A stretch of 64,000 bases of DNA, taken from Cetobacterium sp. NK01 (lineage in GTDB: Bacteria; Fusobacteriota; Fusobacteriia; Fusobacteriales; Fusobacteriaceae). Under the pieces are notes generated by a model. The model did no database searches. It saw nothing but the letters and a program-made list of their open reading frames with translations, and had not been told where the DNA came from. How positions within the stretch are numbered: the stretch's first letter is position 1; the number at the start of each line of letters is the position of its first letter. The position numbers were made by a program, and so were the translations under genes. Shown piece by piece: positions 1 through 7,918 of the stretch. The DNA lies in the NCBI RefSeq assembly GCF_024506395.1, contig NZ_JANIBO010000001.1:186001-250000 (forward strand), given 5' to 3'.

Positions 1-536
1 ATCAATTTGTTAAAAATTTCTACTGTTTTTTCAATATCTCCCATTGCTGTATGTCTATTTTCAAAAGAAATATTAAAATATTTAATAGCATCATCCAATG
101 AATTAATTTGTTCATTTTTAAATTTTCCTGCTATAGTTAAAAATCTGAAAATACTTGCCGTATCTAACGATCTATAAGAAATAAATTCTTCATAATTTTT
201 TCCAACTTTATTATATAACTCTTTTATAAATCTAATATCAAAGTTAACATTGTGTCCACAAATAACGGCTTTTTCTTCTTTAAAATTTTTAATAATAAAG
301 TCATTAATTTTTTTTACTGCTTCTTCTTTTTTTATTCCAGCTTTTTTTACTACTTCTAAATTTAATTGATTAATTTCCATAGCTTTTTCTGTCACATTAT
401 AGCTTTCTTCTTTTATGAAAAATTCTAATCTGTCTACCACTAATTTATCGTTCCAACAAATCAATGCTACACTTAATAAACTATTTTCTTTTTCGTTAAT
501 TCCGCCTGTTTCTGTATCAATAAATAATAATTTCAT
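1..536 (-). CDS. DnaQ-like DEDDh 3'-5' exonuclease, partial (3' end outside window)
   Basis: The reading frame starts at ATG 536-534 and runs off the left edge with no stop, giving about 178 residues. It has the three exonuclease motifs of the DEDDh family: DTETGG near the N terminus (residues 7-12), HNVNFD in the middle, and HTAMGDIEKT near the visible end, where H and D would be the ExoIII-epsilon pair. Such enzymes remove nucleotides from DNA or RNA 3' ends with two metal ions. A GGAGG Shine-Dalgarno lies 8 bases upstream of the ATG, inside the upstream gene, whose stop codon lies 17 bases beyond this start. The 20-base overlap suggests translational coupling. A second complete DnaQ-like protein lies at 15284-15862. 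The substrate is unknown; the family call is secure. Confidence 0.85.
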   Translation of the reverse strand, partial: MKLLFIDTETGGINEKENSLLSVALICWNDKLVVDRLEFFIKEESYNVTEKAMEINQLNLEVVKKAGIKKEEAVKKINDFIIKNFKEEKAVICGHNVNFDIRFIKELYNKVGKNYEEFISYRSLDTASIFRFLTIAGKFKNEQINSLDDAIKYFNISFENRHTAMGDIEKTVEIFNKL

Positions 537-1359
537 TTTTTTTAACCTCCGATTTTAAGACTATTTTATAATATAATCCAACTAAAGTTTCATTACCACA
601 TAACGAGTAATATTTTTTATACTTTATATGAAATGTTAACCAACTAATAAACATCATCAATAAAAAAATTCCTGTAGGTATTTTCATTTTAACTTCAGTT
701 AAATAATCATCTTTAAAAACCAACAAACAAAAATTAATAAAGAAAATAAATGATAAAGATCTATATAATGTGTATTTTGCTAAGAATGTTGAACTTAAAG
801 ATTTTATATTTTCATTATCCTCATAAAATTTACTTATTTTATAAATACTATACCACTCTTTTTTTAAAGAAGTTTTTTTTTCTTTATTAATTTTTTCTAT
901 TATTTCCTCAATCATAAATTGATTTTCAGGAAAATATTTGGGAGCTTTAAAATAAAAAATATATCTTAAGTAATCTCTTAAAAATTTAGCTACGGGCCAT
1001 TTTTCTTCTTCTACAATTTTTCTAGAAAAACATAGAAAACATTTAATTATACCGCCACTTTCTTTACATTCATATTTTTTTAATATCCACTTATCAAATA
1101 AACTTGAAAAAAAATCATAAAATATTTGTGAAGCAATTTTAATAACATTTCCAACTAAATATAAGCATATACATATTCCTAAAAATAACCACCCTTTTTC
1201 AACTTTATGATCTTTCATAAAATCAAACAGTTTCTTTAAACTGATTGATAATTCTAAATCAAAGGTGTAGCATAGCATAACTGTAAATAACGTACCTGGT
1301 AAAATTAAGCCCAGTGTGTCATATGACCAATATTTTATTTTTTCAAGCCATTTTTCCAT
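517..1359 (-). CDS. Membrane protein of unknown function, coupled to exonuclease
   Basis: The product has 280 residues. I chose the ATG at 1359 because it follows GAGGGGG at good distance; an in-frame start 30 bases further upstream would fall inside a terminator hairpin (1376-1410). Hydrophobicity suggests four membrane segments: roughly residues 15-35 and 55-75, then a long charged cytoplasmic-type region with many Lys/Glu, then two more near 205-225 and 230-250. I recognise no catalytic motif or family. The gene overlaps the start of the downstream DEDDh exonuclease by 20 bases, so the two are probably made together. A membrane partner plus a nuclease is an arrangement seen in several phage-defence modules, but that is only an inference here. 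Confidence 0.65.
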   Translation of the reverse strand: MEKWLEKIKYWSYDTLGLILPGTLFTVMLCYTFDLELSISLKKLFDFMKDHKVEKGWLFLGICICLYLVGNVIKIASQIFYDFFSSLFDKWILKKYECKESGGIIKCFLCFSRKIVEEEKWPVAKFLRDYLRYIFYFKAPKYFPENQFMIEEIIEKINKEKKTSLKKEWYSIYKISKFYEDNENIKSLSSTFLAKYTLYRSLSFIFFINFCLLVFKDDYLTEVKMKIPTGIFLLMMFISWLTFHIKYKKYYSLCGNETLVGLYYKIVLKSEVKKNEIIIY

Positions 1360-1375
1360 TTGATCCCCCTCATAT

Positions 1376-1410
1376 AAAAAGACTATCATGTTAAAATGGA
1401 TAGTCTTTTT
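1376..1410. terminator. Bidirectional hairpin terminator
   Basis: AAAAAGACTATC and its reverse complement GATAGTCTTTTT are separated by 11 bases, giving a U-rich tail on both strands. It separates the 1521-1988 gene from the membrane protein/exonuclease pair. Confidence 0.7.
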
Positions 1411-1520
1411 TATGTTTTATTTTATTTTTTTAATATTTTTATATTTATTTAGTATCATATTTTTATCCCTAAGAAAGATTATATTATAACTTTTTCTTAA
1501 TGTCAATTCGCTACTATATA

Positions 1521-1988
1521 TCAACTTACTTTTATTTTTTCAAATGCGATTTTATAATATATTGCAATATAGCCTACTGTGAACATAAGCTCTTGCTCAG
1601 TATAATTGTGTTTTGAATTTTTTTGAACATAACCTATTATACTGTTGGCTTTTTGATGAACTTCTTCTGACATTTGGTATGTATTTCTTTTTGCATTCAA
1701 AACTTTTAATCCTGATGCTAAAACAGAACTCATATACGGTGTTCCAGTTTCAGTATCACAAAGATCAGCACAATGACTTTCCATATTTTTTAGTTCTGAG
1801 CTATAACTTCTTAAAAAACATACCAACTGTTCTTTGCTATAACTCTCTAATTTTTTAATAATTTCAGTATAATTTTTTCTTAATTTTTTCAAGTTGACTC
1901 CTTGCTTTTTCCAAGCATACAAAATAAGATAAAAAACTATTTCAATAGTACCATGTTGTAAATATTTTAGTTTTTTATTTGAATTCAA
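1521..1988 (-). CDS. Hypothetical protein, TTG start
   Basis: The product has 155 residues and I do not recognise it. The start is TTG at 1988-1986, only 3-4 bases after a perfect AGGAGG; no ATG is available near that Shine-Dalgarno. The protein looks mainly helical and soluble. It has several Cys/His residues around positions 56-80 (including HCADLC) that could bind a metal, but the spacing matches no family I know. The gene stands alone between a terminator (1376-1410) and a non-coding region, next to the RT-nitrilase gene, and so belongs to the same accessory stretch. Confidence 0.55.
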   Translation of the reverse strand: MNSNKKLKYLQHGTIEIVFYLILYAWKKQGVNLKKLRKNYTEIIKKLESYSKEQLVCFLRSYSSELKNMESHCADLCDTETGTPYMSSVLASGLKVLNAKRNTYQMSEEVHQKANSIIGYVQKNSKHNYTEQELMFTVGYIAIYYKIAFEKIKVS

Positions 1989-2102
1989 ATACCTCCTAGA
2001 TTAATTTTTAAATAAAATAATCTAGAATATTTCGCTTATTTTTTTAATGCTTGTAAGCAAAAATTAACTAAAAAGTAAATTTTTATCTTTACTTTTTCTG
2101 CT

Positions 2103-2128
2103 TTTTATGTAATAATTATTACATAAAA
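2103..2128. promoter_or_regulatory. Perfect 26-bp palindrome, candidate operator
   Basis: TTTTATGTAATAA is followed directly by its exact reverse complement, with no spacer. The core GTAATAATTATTAC resembles operators of Fur-superfamily regulators (Zur or PerR type), but no regulator gene is nearby. It lies just upstream of a structured, terminated RNA candidate (2131-2230) and 115 bases upstream of the minus-strand gene 1521-1988, so it could control either or both. Confidence 0.55.
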
Positions 2129-2130
2129 TT

Positions 2131-2230
2131 TGCACGAAAAAAGAGAGTAAAATCGCTGGGGAGCATTTTATTACTCATGAAGGAAATATCCTAGTAGAAG
2201 TATCTTAGTTGGCGCTAAGATACTTTTTTT
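2131..2230 (+). ncRNA. Candidate structured small RNA with intrinsic terminator
   Basis: Three hairpins stand in a row on the plus strand. The first (2145-2176) pairs GAGTAAAAT with ATTTTATTACTC around a GCT-GGGG-AGC tip. The second is AGGA-AATA-TCCT (2181-2192). The third is an 11-bp terminator stem (2198-2208 with 2215-2225) with loop TTGGCG, followed by seven T. No gene lies between this terminator and the previous plus-strand feature, so it terminates something non-coding. It matches no riboswitch, 6S or SRP consensus that I can recall. Length about 100 nt; the 5' end is a guess. Confidence 0.5.
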
Positions 2231-2576
2231 ATTTTATTGTAAAATTATGATAACATATTTTTTTTTAAAAATCTAGTTTTTTTATTTTTAAAACTGTTTT
2301 ATTTGCCTTTTTTTGCCTCTTTAAACATTTTTTAGTATTGGAGTATACATGTGTCACACCTGTGCCTTATTTTTAATTTTGTAAAGCATTTTGCTTTTAC
2401 AATATTTTAATAAATATTTTTGACTGCACCCAAAATGCACCCATTTTATTAAAAAAACAGTAAAAAATACTTATTTTTAAATTTTTGACCCATTAAAAAC
2501 CTAATAAAATCAATACATTTAAAAATAAACATTTTTTTCAAAGTTGAGTGGGAGTAGTTTTATATTACTTATAAAT
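2231..2576. other. Non-coding AT-rich spacer with TGCACCCA direct repeats
   Basis: No gene is visible. The segment contains a hairpin around 2381-2402 (TGTAAAGCA / TGCTTTTACA) and two TGCACCCA repeats at 2425-2432 and 2436-2443, exactly 11 bp (one helical turn) apart. Repeats of this type are typical of arm-type integrase sites near attachment sites of phages and integrative elements. No integrase gene is present, so this would be a remnant. Confidence 0.35.
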
Positions 2577-2661
2577 ATAGAATAAATAAGGCATTCTAAA
2601 TTCTTTGGACTTAGAATGACCTTTAAAGATTGAAAAGAGCCCTTTAAAGGCTCTTTTTCTT
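2577..2661 (+). ncRNA. Candidate structured RNA upstream of RT-nitrilase
   Basis: A stem-loop pairs CATTCTAA (2592-2599) with TTAGAATG (2611-2618), extended by GG/CC around a bulge. It is followed by a strong terminator: AAAAGAGCC (2633-2641), loop CTTTAAA, GGCTCTTTT (2649-2657), T-rich tail. The element ends 134 bases before the RT start codon. Several defence RTs use a neighbouring non-coding RNA as template or cofactor, so this may be part of the system. It may instead be only a leader attenuator or the terminator of an unseen short RNA. Confidence 0.45.
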
Positions 2662-2794
2662 TATTTACTTTTATACACAGAGTATATTTATTTTAATATT
2701 TTTAAATTCTATTTTTTATTAAAAAATTGTGTTGTTTTATATTTATTGTTGTATTATTATATTATCAATACTAGTAATTTTGGGAGGGGTTTTT

Positions 2795-5700
2795 ATGGCT
2801 TTTAAAGCTAAAGAAATTGAGTTAGCATATCTCACGTTTAAAGAATTAGTTTATTATGAAAATAATGTCTTACTTCATTTAAAAATGCAATTAGCAGATT
2901 TCGAGAATAAAAATAATTTTACATCAGAAGAAAGTCGATCATCCTTTTTTTACACTTTAGAAAATCTTTTGAATAATGGTAATACATTTGACAGTTTAAT
3001 TAATTCTCTTAATTTTAAAAAAGTTATAAAAAAATTAAATGATAATTCTAAAGATTTAGATATTTTAAATATTATTTCTCCATCTGATAAAAATTTATTA
3101 AGCGAAGATAAAATACAAAAAATTAACGATATTTTATTAGCAGATGATACTACTTTAACCTTACAGTATAATTATATAATTGATTGTGATATCACTTTAC
3201 ATATTTTATCTATATTATGGATTTTTAAAGTTGGATATAAATTTGATAAAACAGTACAAAGATACTCTTATGGATATAGATTAAATTTTACCAATGATAT
3301 CTTAGATACAAAACATCCTTTTAAAAGATATATAACACAATATCAAGCTTGGAAAAATAATGGAATAAAAAAAGCTAAAGAAATTACTCTTACTGATAAT
3401 GAAAATGCTGTTTTAATAAGTTTAGATCTAAAAAGATTTTACTATAGTATAAGTCATGAAATATTGAAGTCAAAAATGGAAAGTATTTTTGAAAATATTT
3501 CGGATAATTATCTAACAAAAATAATTCTAAATATAAATAAACAATATGATCTTCTTGTTTCAGAAGATATGAATGAAAACCGAGAAAAACATATTCTTCC
3601 CATTGGTTTATATAGTTCTCATATTCTCGCTAATATTTATCTAAAAGAATTGGATGAAAATATCCTAAAATTAAATCCGTCTTATTATGGAAGGTATGTC
3701 GACGATCTCTTTATTGTTTTTAAAGAATACGATTCTAGAAAGTTTATATCCAAGAAAAATTATTTAAAAGAAAAACTAGCTCCTCTTATAGAAAAAACTT
3801 TTATCGACAATATTGGCTTAGAAAAGTGTTTTAGTCAAGAACTTCTAATTGAAAACACAAAACATAAAACTATATTCTTAACTAATGAAAATAAAAAAGT
3901 TGAGATACTAAAAATTGAAAATAGCTTCTTGGAAAGAGCCAGCACCTTTACATTTTTACCAAATGAAAAAAATATTGAAGATTTATATAGAAAAATTTTC
4001 TCTGAAGAACATGAAGATACTAAAAGCAAAAAGTATGATGTTTCTGTTTACTTAGCAAAAATTTTAACTATTTTTTCAGGAATAAATAAAAATGAAAATA
4101 TTTCTCATATTAAAAAGAATACTAAAGATTTACTTGATTTCTTTGGAGAAGAAAATATTATCAAATATTCTGTTTACTTTGAAAAAATTTTTATTTTTTT
4201 AGTAATGATAGAAGACACAAAAGAAATTGAAAATTTCTATAAAAAAATCAATACTTATCTAAGTAAATTAGCTCAAAATGAAACCCCTAATAAACCTCAT
4301 ATTAATTATATTCATTTAAAAGAATACCTAAATAATTCTTTCTTTTTTGCTCTAAGTCTTAACCCAAAACTTTTAAAAAATTTTACTTTTGAATTTAAAT
4401 CTATTTTTAAAGATGATGACTTAGAAGAAACTTTATTTAAAATTTTTAATTCAAATATGTTAAAACAAAAAATGATACATTATCCTCTTCTAAGTTATCT
4501 TCCTTTAACTAAAGAAATTTATTTAAATTTTAATTTTTTTGAAGCTAGGTACTTTGATTTTGAAAAAAATCCTGATAATTTTGAAAATTTTAATCTCTGC
4601 GATCAAAAATTAAAATTATCTCCTCGTTTTATTCACTTAGATGAATTAAATATATTTTATATCAAAAGACATATCCTTAATCATGATAAAAATTTTGATT
4701 ATTTAGATATTAGTAAAGAAAAATTCACTCTTAATTTTAAAAGAAAAAACCAAGAAAAAGAAATTGAAGTATTTAAAAATAATATCTGTGATGTAGAATA
4801 TAATAATCTTCACTTATATAAAGTTAAATCTAATGATAAAAAAGAACTTAAAGAAGTAACTATAGGGATTGCAAGTTTGCTTATTGATGATCAAAAAGTG
4901 TTTAATGTTCTTGATGGAAATTACAATCTATCGTTTAATAAAAAAGAGCGTATTATGGATATTCTTAATTTGAGCAAAAAACATAACGTTAACATTTTAA
5001 TTTTTCCTGAAGTATCTATCCCTTTTCAATGGTTAAAATTTATTAATGAGTTCTCGAGAAAAAATCAAATTTTGATTACTGGCGGCCTTGAGCATATCCA
5101 TTGTCCTAGTATAAAATACAAGGATTCGTACAAAAAATATGCTTATAATTATTTATTTACAACATTGCCTTTTTCAACTAGTAGTTACAAATCTTCATTT
5201 ATAAAAATCAGACTAAAAAACCACTACGCTCCAGGTGAAAAAGATTTTATCGAAGGCAAAAACTTTTCGATTCCTAAACCTTTTCCAATAAAGTATGATA
5301 TTTTTTCATGGGAAGGTATTCACTTTTCAAATTTTAATTGTTTTGAATTATCTGATATTGAAGGAAGAAGTAAATTAAAAAATTATATTGATTTATTAAT
5401 AGCCTCTGTTTTTAATAGAGATCTTCATTACTTTAAAAATATTTTAGAATCCACTTGTAGAGATTTACATGTCTATGTTGCTCAAAGTAATACTTCTATT
5501 TATGGTGATTGTGAAATCATGCAACCTACAAAAAAAGAAAGTATGATTTTAGGATGTCTAAAAGGAGGAATTAATGATAATCTTTTAGTTGACAAAATTG
5601 ATATCCAAAAATTACGAGAATTTCAACTTTTAAACAATACCTTGCAGAAAAGTAATAATAAATTCAAAGTAACACCTCCAGGAATTGATCCTGATATAGT

Positions 5701-5893
5701 AACGGTCAGAAATAATAACTCTTTAGATCTTTTTTTCAAAGAAAATTTATCAAATCCTAAGATAGAATTATTAAAAGAATTATTATCCAATAATCTTCTG
5801 ATTACAAATGATTTTGATAAATTGTCCAATTCTATTTCAAAGATTTTAAAACTAGACTTGAAAAAAACCAAAGATATTATAAAAAAAGAATAA
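2795..5893 (+). CDS. Reverse transcriptase-nitrilase fusion, DRT type 1 (UG1)-like defence RT
   Basis: The product has 1,032 residues. ATG 2795 follows GGGAGGGG; upstream GTG starts would add only a spurious hydrophobic leader. The RT domain spans roughly residues 95-335. Motif A is SLDLKRFYYSIS with catalytic D211, motif B is IGLYSSHILAN (about 270-280), and motif C is YVDD at 301-304, the two aspartates being metal ligands. A long helical middle region (about 340-680) shows no family I recognise. From about residue 685 there is a carbon-nitrogen hydrolase fold with an apparently intact Glu-Lys-Cys triad: E739 in IFPEVSIP, K808 in RLKNHYAPGEK, C849 in NCFELSD. RT plus C-terminal nitrilase is the layout of defence-associated RT type 1 of the unknown-group RTs, which protect against phage. 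It is probably cytoplasmic. Structured elements flank it on both sides (2577-2661 and 5900-5962). The subgroup would need a tree to settle. Confidence 0.88.
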   Translation: MAFKAKEIELAYLTFKELVYYENNVLLHLKMQLADFENKNNFTSEESRSSFFYTLENLLNNGNTFDSLINSLNFKKVIKKLNDNSKDLDILNIISPSDKNLLSEDKIQKINDILLADDTTLTLQYNYIIDCDITLHILSILWIFKVGYKFDKTVQRYSYGYRLNFTNDILDTKHPFKRYITQYQAWKNNGIKKAKEITLTDNENAVLISLDLKRFYYSISHEILKSKMESIFENISDNYLTKIILNINKQYDLLVSEDMNENREKHILPIGLYSSHILANIYLKELDENILKLNPSYYGRYVDDLFIVFKEYDSRKFISKKNYLKEKLAPLIEKTFIDNIGLEKCFSQELLIENTKHKTIFLTNENKKVEILKIENSFLERASTFTFLPNEKNIEDLYRKIFSEEHEDTKSKKYDVSVYLAKILTIFSGINKNENISHIKKNTKDLLDFFGEENIIKYSVYFEKIFIFLVMIEDTKEIENFYKKINTYLSKLAQNETPNKPHINYIHLKEYLNNSFFFALSLNPKLLKNFTFEFKSIFKDDDLEETLFKIFNSNMLKQKMIHYPLLSYLPLTKEIYLNFNFFEARYFDFEKNPDNFENFNLCDQKLKLSPRFIHLDELNIFYIKRHILNHDKNFDYLDISKEKFTLNFKRKNQEKEIEVFKNNICDVEYNNLHLYKVKSNDKKELKEVTIGIASLLIDDQKVFNVLDGNYNLSFNKKERIMDILNLSKKHNVNILIFPEVSIPFQWLKFINEFSRKNQILITGGLEHIHCPSIKYKDSYKKYAYNYLFTTLPFSTSSYKSSFIKIRLKNHYAPGEKDFIEGKNFSIPKPFPIKYDIFSWEGIHFSNFNCFELSDIEGRSKLKNYIDLLIASVFNRDLHYFKNILESTCRDLHVYVAQSNTSIYGDCEIMQPTKKESMILGCLKGGINDNLLVDKIDIQKLREFQLLNNTLQKSNNKFKVTPPGIDPDIVTVRNNNSLDLFFKENLSNPKIELLKELLSNNLLITNDFDKLSNSISKILKLDLKKTKDIIKKE

Positions 5894-5899
5894 AATTAA

Positions 5900-5962
5900 T
5901 ATAATCCCCTCAAGGTAGAGAGATAGTAAAAAAGAGACGTATAAAGCCTTAAGGGGATTATA
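5900..5962. repeat. 16-bp inverted repeat after RT stop codon
   Basis: TATAATCCCCTCAAGG (5900-5915) faces CCTTAAGGGGATTATA (5947-5962) with a 31-base loop. The single mismatch is C-A on the plus strand but becomes a G-U pair on the minus strand, so the fold is perfect only if the minus strand is transcribed. There is no T-run, so it is not an ordinary terminator. It begins 7 bases after the RT stop codon. Confidence 0.6.
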
Positions 5963-6317
5963 CTGTCTTAATTATCTTTAAAATATTTATATTAAAGAAA
6001 TATTTTATCCAAACTCTAGCATTGCTAAAAAAATTCCATATTTTAAAACTACTAAAAATCTAAGTTTTTTATTATTTAATTTTATATTTTTAATTTTTCA
6101 ATTACAAGTATTATCTTGCTAAGATTTTCTTTTAAATTGCTATCCAACAAATTCAAACTCTTTATTTCTCAAAATACAACTTAAATTGTGTACATTTTTA
6201 AGATACGTTTTAAAAATTGTATCAAAAAACAACTATTTTTCTTCCTAAATTATAGAAAAACCCTTTTTTTTATGCTAAAATATTTATAACACTTACCGGG
6301 GGAGGGAATAATAAATT
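5963..6317. other. AT-rich intergenic region with a hairpin
   Basis: No gene is visible. A 10-bp hairpin (TAAAATATTT 5979-5988 with AAATATTTTA 5998-6007) follows the inverted repeat of the RT gene. The rest is AT-rich without clear structure. A weak -10-like TAAAAT lies about 45 bases upstream of the next gene. Confidence 0.4.
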
Positions 6318-6656
6318 ATGTTAAAAAAAATTAAAACTATTTCTGAAAATCTTTCTAATAGCGAAATTCCTAAAGTTTTTGATCATTTTGGAAAAAAGAT
6401 ACTTCCTTTTTATAGAAGAGAAGTAAGTACTCGAACAACTCATGGGGGAACTTGGGATATAGAGGAAGAATTTATCATTGGAATCACAAATCATGGTTGG
6501 GCAAAATATGACTATATTCTTAATTGCTCATCAGAAGCAGAAGTTAAGAATCATCTTTCTGAAGAGATTATGACACCTTTAACTTATGAAAATATACTAT
6601 TTTATTGTAATACAATACCTGAGCTTAAAGAGAAGATCCAAGAGTGTGGTATTTAA
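6318..6656 (+). CDS. Small hypothetical protein downstream of RT-nitrilase
   Basis: The product has 112 residues with no family I recognise. It starts with a Lys-rich helix, then a mixed region with a conserved-looking segment near residue 42 (THGGTWDIEEEFIIGITNHG) that could be a beta hairpin, then a charged helical C terminus. No signal peptide or membrane segment. An unusually G-rich tract, GGGGGAGGG, sits about 11 bases before the ATG; that is long spacing for a Shine-Dalgarno. The gene is monocistronic with a strong terminator (6661-6688). It lies 424 bases after the RT, too far to be sure of a shared transcript. Confidence 0.55.
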   Translation: MLKKIKTISENLSNSEIPKVFDHFGKKILPFYRREVSTRTTHGGTWDIEEEFIIGITNHGWAKYDYILNCSSEAEVKNHLSEEIMTPLTYENILFYCNTIPELKEKIQECGI

Positions 6657-6660
6657 ACAA

Positions 6661-6688
6661 AAAAAGAGAAGAAAAATCTTCTCTTTTT
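6661..6688. terminator. Bidirectional hairpin terminator
   Basis: AAAAAGAGAAGA, four A, TCTTCTCTTTTT: a perfect 12-bp stem directly after the stop of the 112-residue gene, with T-runs on both strands. Confidence 0.85.
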
Positions 6689-6970
6689 TTAGTTTTTATC
6701 ACTCTATTTTCCACCTTAAAACTACTTTGTAATACAATGTTTTCAAGGCTTTATATGAACATCTATAACTTGTTATATGACATTTTTCCACCCTCCTACT
6801 ACTAATTAGGGTAATTTCAAACGAACGCCTTAAAACTCATATTAGAGTGTCATTTTTATGTACTTTTGTCTATAAAATAGTAATTGACCATTATCATACT
6901 TAAATTACAATACTTTGATATAAATACTCTATTTTTTAAGCACTTTAAGGCTTTTTTTACAACTATTGCA
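6689..6970. other. Intergenic region without recognisable content
   Basis: An AT-rich spacer between two convergent genes. I see no ORF, long inverted repeat or promoter that I could defend. Confidence 0.4.
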
Positions 6971-7753
6971 TTATAATAAACCTTTATTTTTCAGCTCATT
7001 AATCCCAATATAAGGGTTTTTATACCTATTGTCATACTTGCTTTTACCACCACAAGATATAGCAACAGTTGGACATAGATTTGCGCATGCTAAGCAATCT
7101 TCGCAGTTTTTACCCCAAGCAGGTTTCCCATCAACTAGTTCTATATTTTCAACAGGACAAACATCTTTACATATTCCACAACTTATACATCTTTCATCAT
7201 TCAGTTTAAACTTTTTAGAAACTGTTTTTAATCCAAGTCTCCAAAACTTATAAATCAATAGAAATATTGGATATAAAAAGATATTACTATTCGCTGAAGA
7301 TTTTTTTCCTTTTAATATATCATCACAAATTATTTTCATCTTACCTTTAGATGATTCAATATCAATTTTAGCTTTATCTTCTGACATAGCCTTAAATAGT
7401 TTTAAATAGTTATCTGGCATATGGCAGTACTCAGAGTAGTCTAACACTCTTCCTTTCTCTGATAAAATATTATTAACTTGATTAAATGGTATTCCATAAC
7501 CACTTCCACCACAAGTTGCAACTGCAAATAAATAATCTACTTTTTCAATTTCAACTTTTTTTAAAAACTCTTCCACTATTTTCGGAATTCCCATTGCATA
7601 CACTGGAAATAAAAAACCTATCTCTCCATTTAATATTACTTTTTCATCTTTTACTGCTGATATATTCACTAAATTGTACGAACAATTTTCTTTTAAATAT
7701 TTTCCTAAATATAATGTATTCCCTGTTCCTGAAAAATAATATATTGTCTTCAT
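6971..7753 (-). CDS. EFR1-family flavodoxin-ferredoxin fusion
   Basis: The product has 260 residues. ATG 7753 follows AGGAGTGAAG; an ATG 18 bases upstream has a poorer site. The N-terminal half is a flavodoxin-like domain beginning TIYYFSGTGNT, the FMN phosphate loop. The C-terminal part has two 4Fe-4S motifs, CISCGICKDVCP and CEDCLACANLCP, typical of bacterial ferredoxins. Proteins of this architecture move electrons between a flavin and iron-sulfur clusters in anaerobes; the partner is not evident here. A promoter with TTGTTA and TATACT spaced 17 bp (7784-7812) lies just upstream. Monocistronic. Cytoplasmic; a short hydrophobic stretch near residue 165 may only be part of the fold. Confidence 0.85.
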   Translation of the reverse strand: MKTIYYFSGTGNTLYLGKYLKENCSYNLVNISAVKDEKVILNGEIGFLFPVYAMGIPKIVEEFLKKVEIEKVDYLFAVATCGGSGYGIPFNQVNNILSEKGRVLDYSEYCHMPDNYLKLFKAMSEDKAKIDIESSKGKMKIICDDILKGKKSSANSNIFLYPIFLLIYKFWRLGLKTVSKKFKLNDERCISCGICKDVCPVENIELVDGKPAWGKNCEDCLACANLCPTVAISCGGKSKYDNRYKNPYIGINELKNKGLL

Positions 7754-7783
7754 CTTCACTCCTATTTTCATCTCTTTTTACTT

Positions 7784-7812
7784 AGTATACCTTATGTAGT
7801 TATAGATAACAA
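7784..7812 (-). promoter_or_regulatory. Sigma-70-type promoter of the EFR1 gene
   Basis: On the minus strand the -35 TTGTTA (7812-7807) and -10 TATACT (7789-7784) are separated by exactly 17 bp, 30 bases upstream of the chosen ATG. Confidence 0.7.
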
Positions 7813-7918
7813 GATTAGAAATAGTTCTATCTCAATCAAATTTGCTTATTACTATAATTAATGTTAAAATCTATTTTAAGAAATAGACATTTTTTCATAT
7901 AAGAGGTGAAATAAATTT

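Noticed and set aside
2131-2230. Riboswitch, 6S or SRP RNA identity for the three-hairpin element
   Set aside because: No consensus core of the families I know is present and no downstream gene is in a position to be controlled; kept only as an unknown RNA.
2729-2794. N-terminal hydrophobic extension of the RT protein from a GTG start
   Set aside because: The GTG has no ribosome site, whereas ATG 2795 follows GGGAGGGG; the hydrophobic leader is translation of the 5' region.
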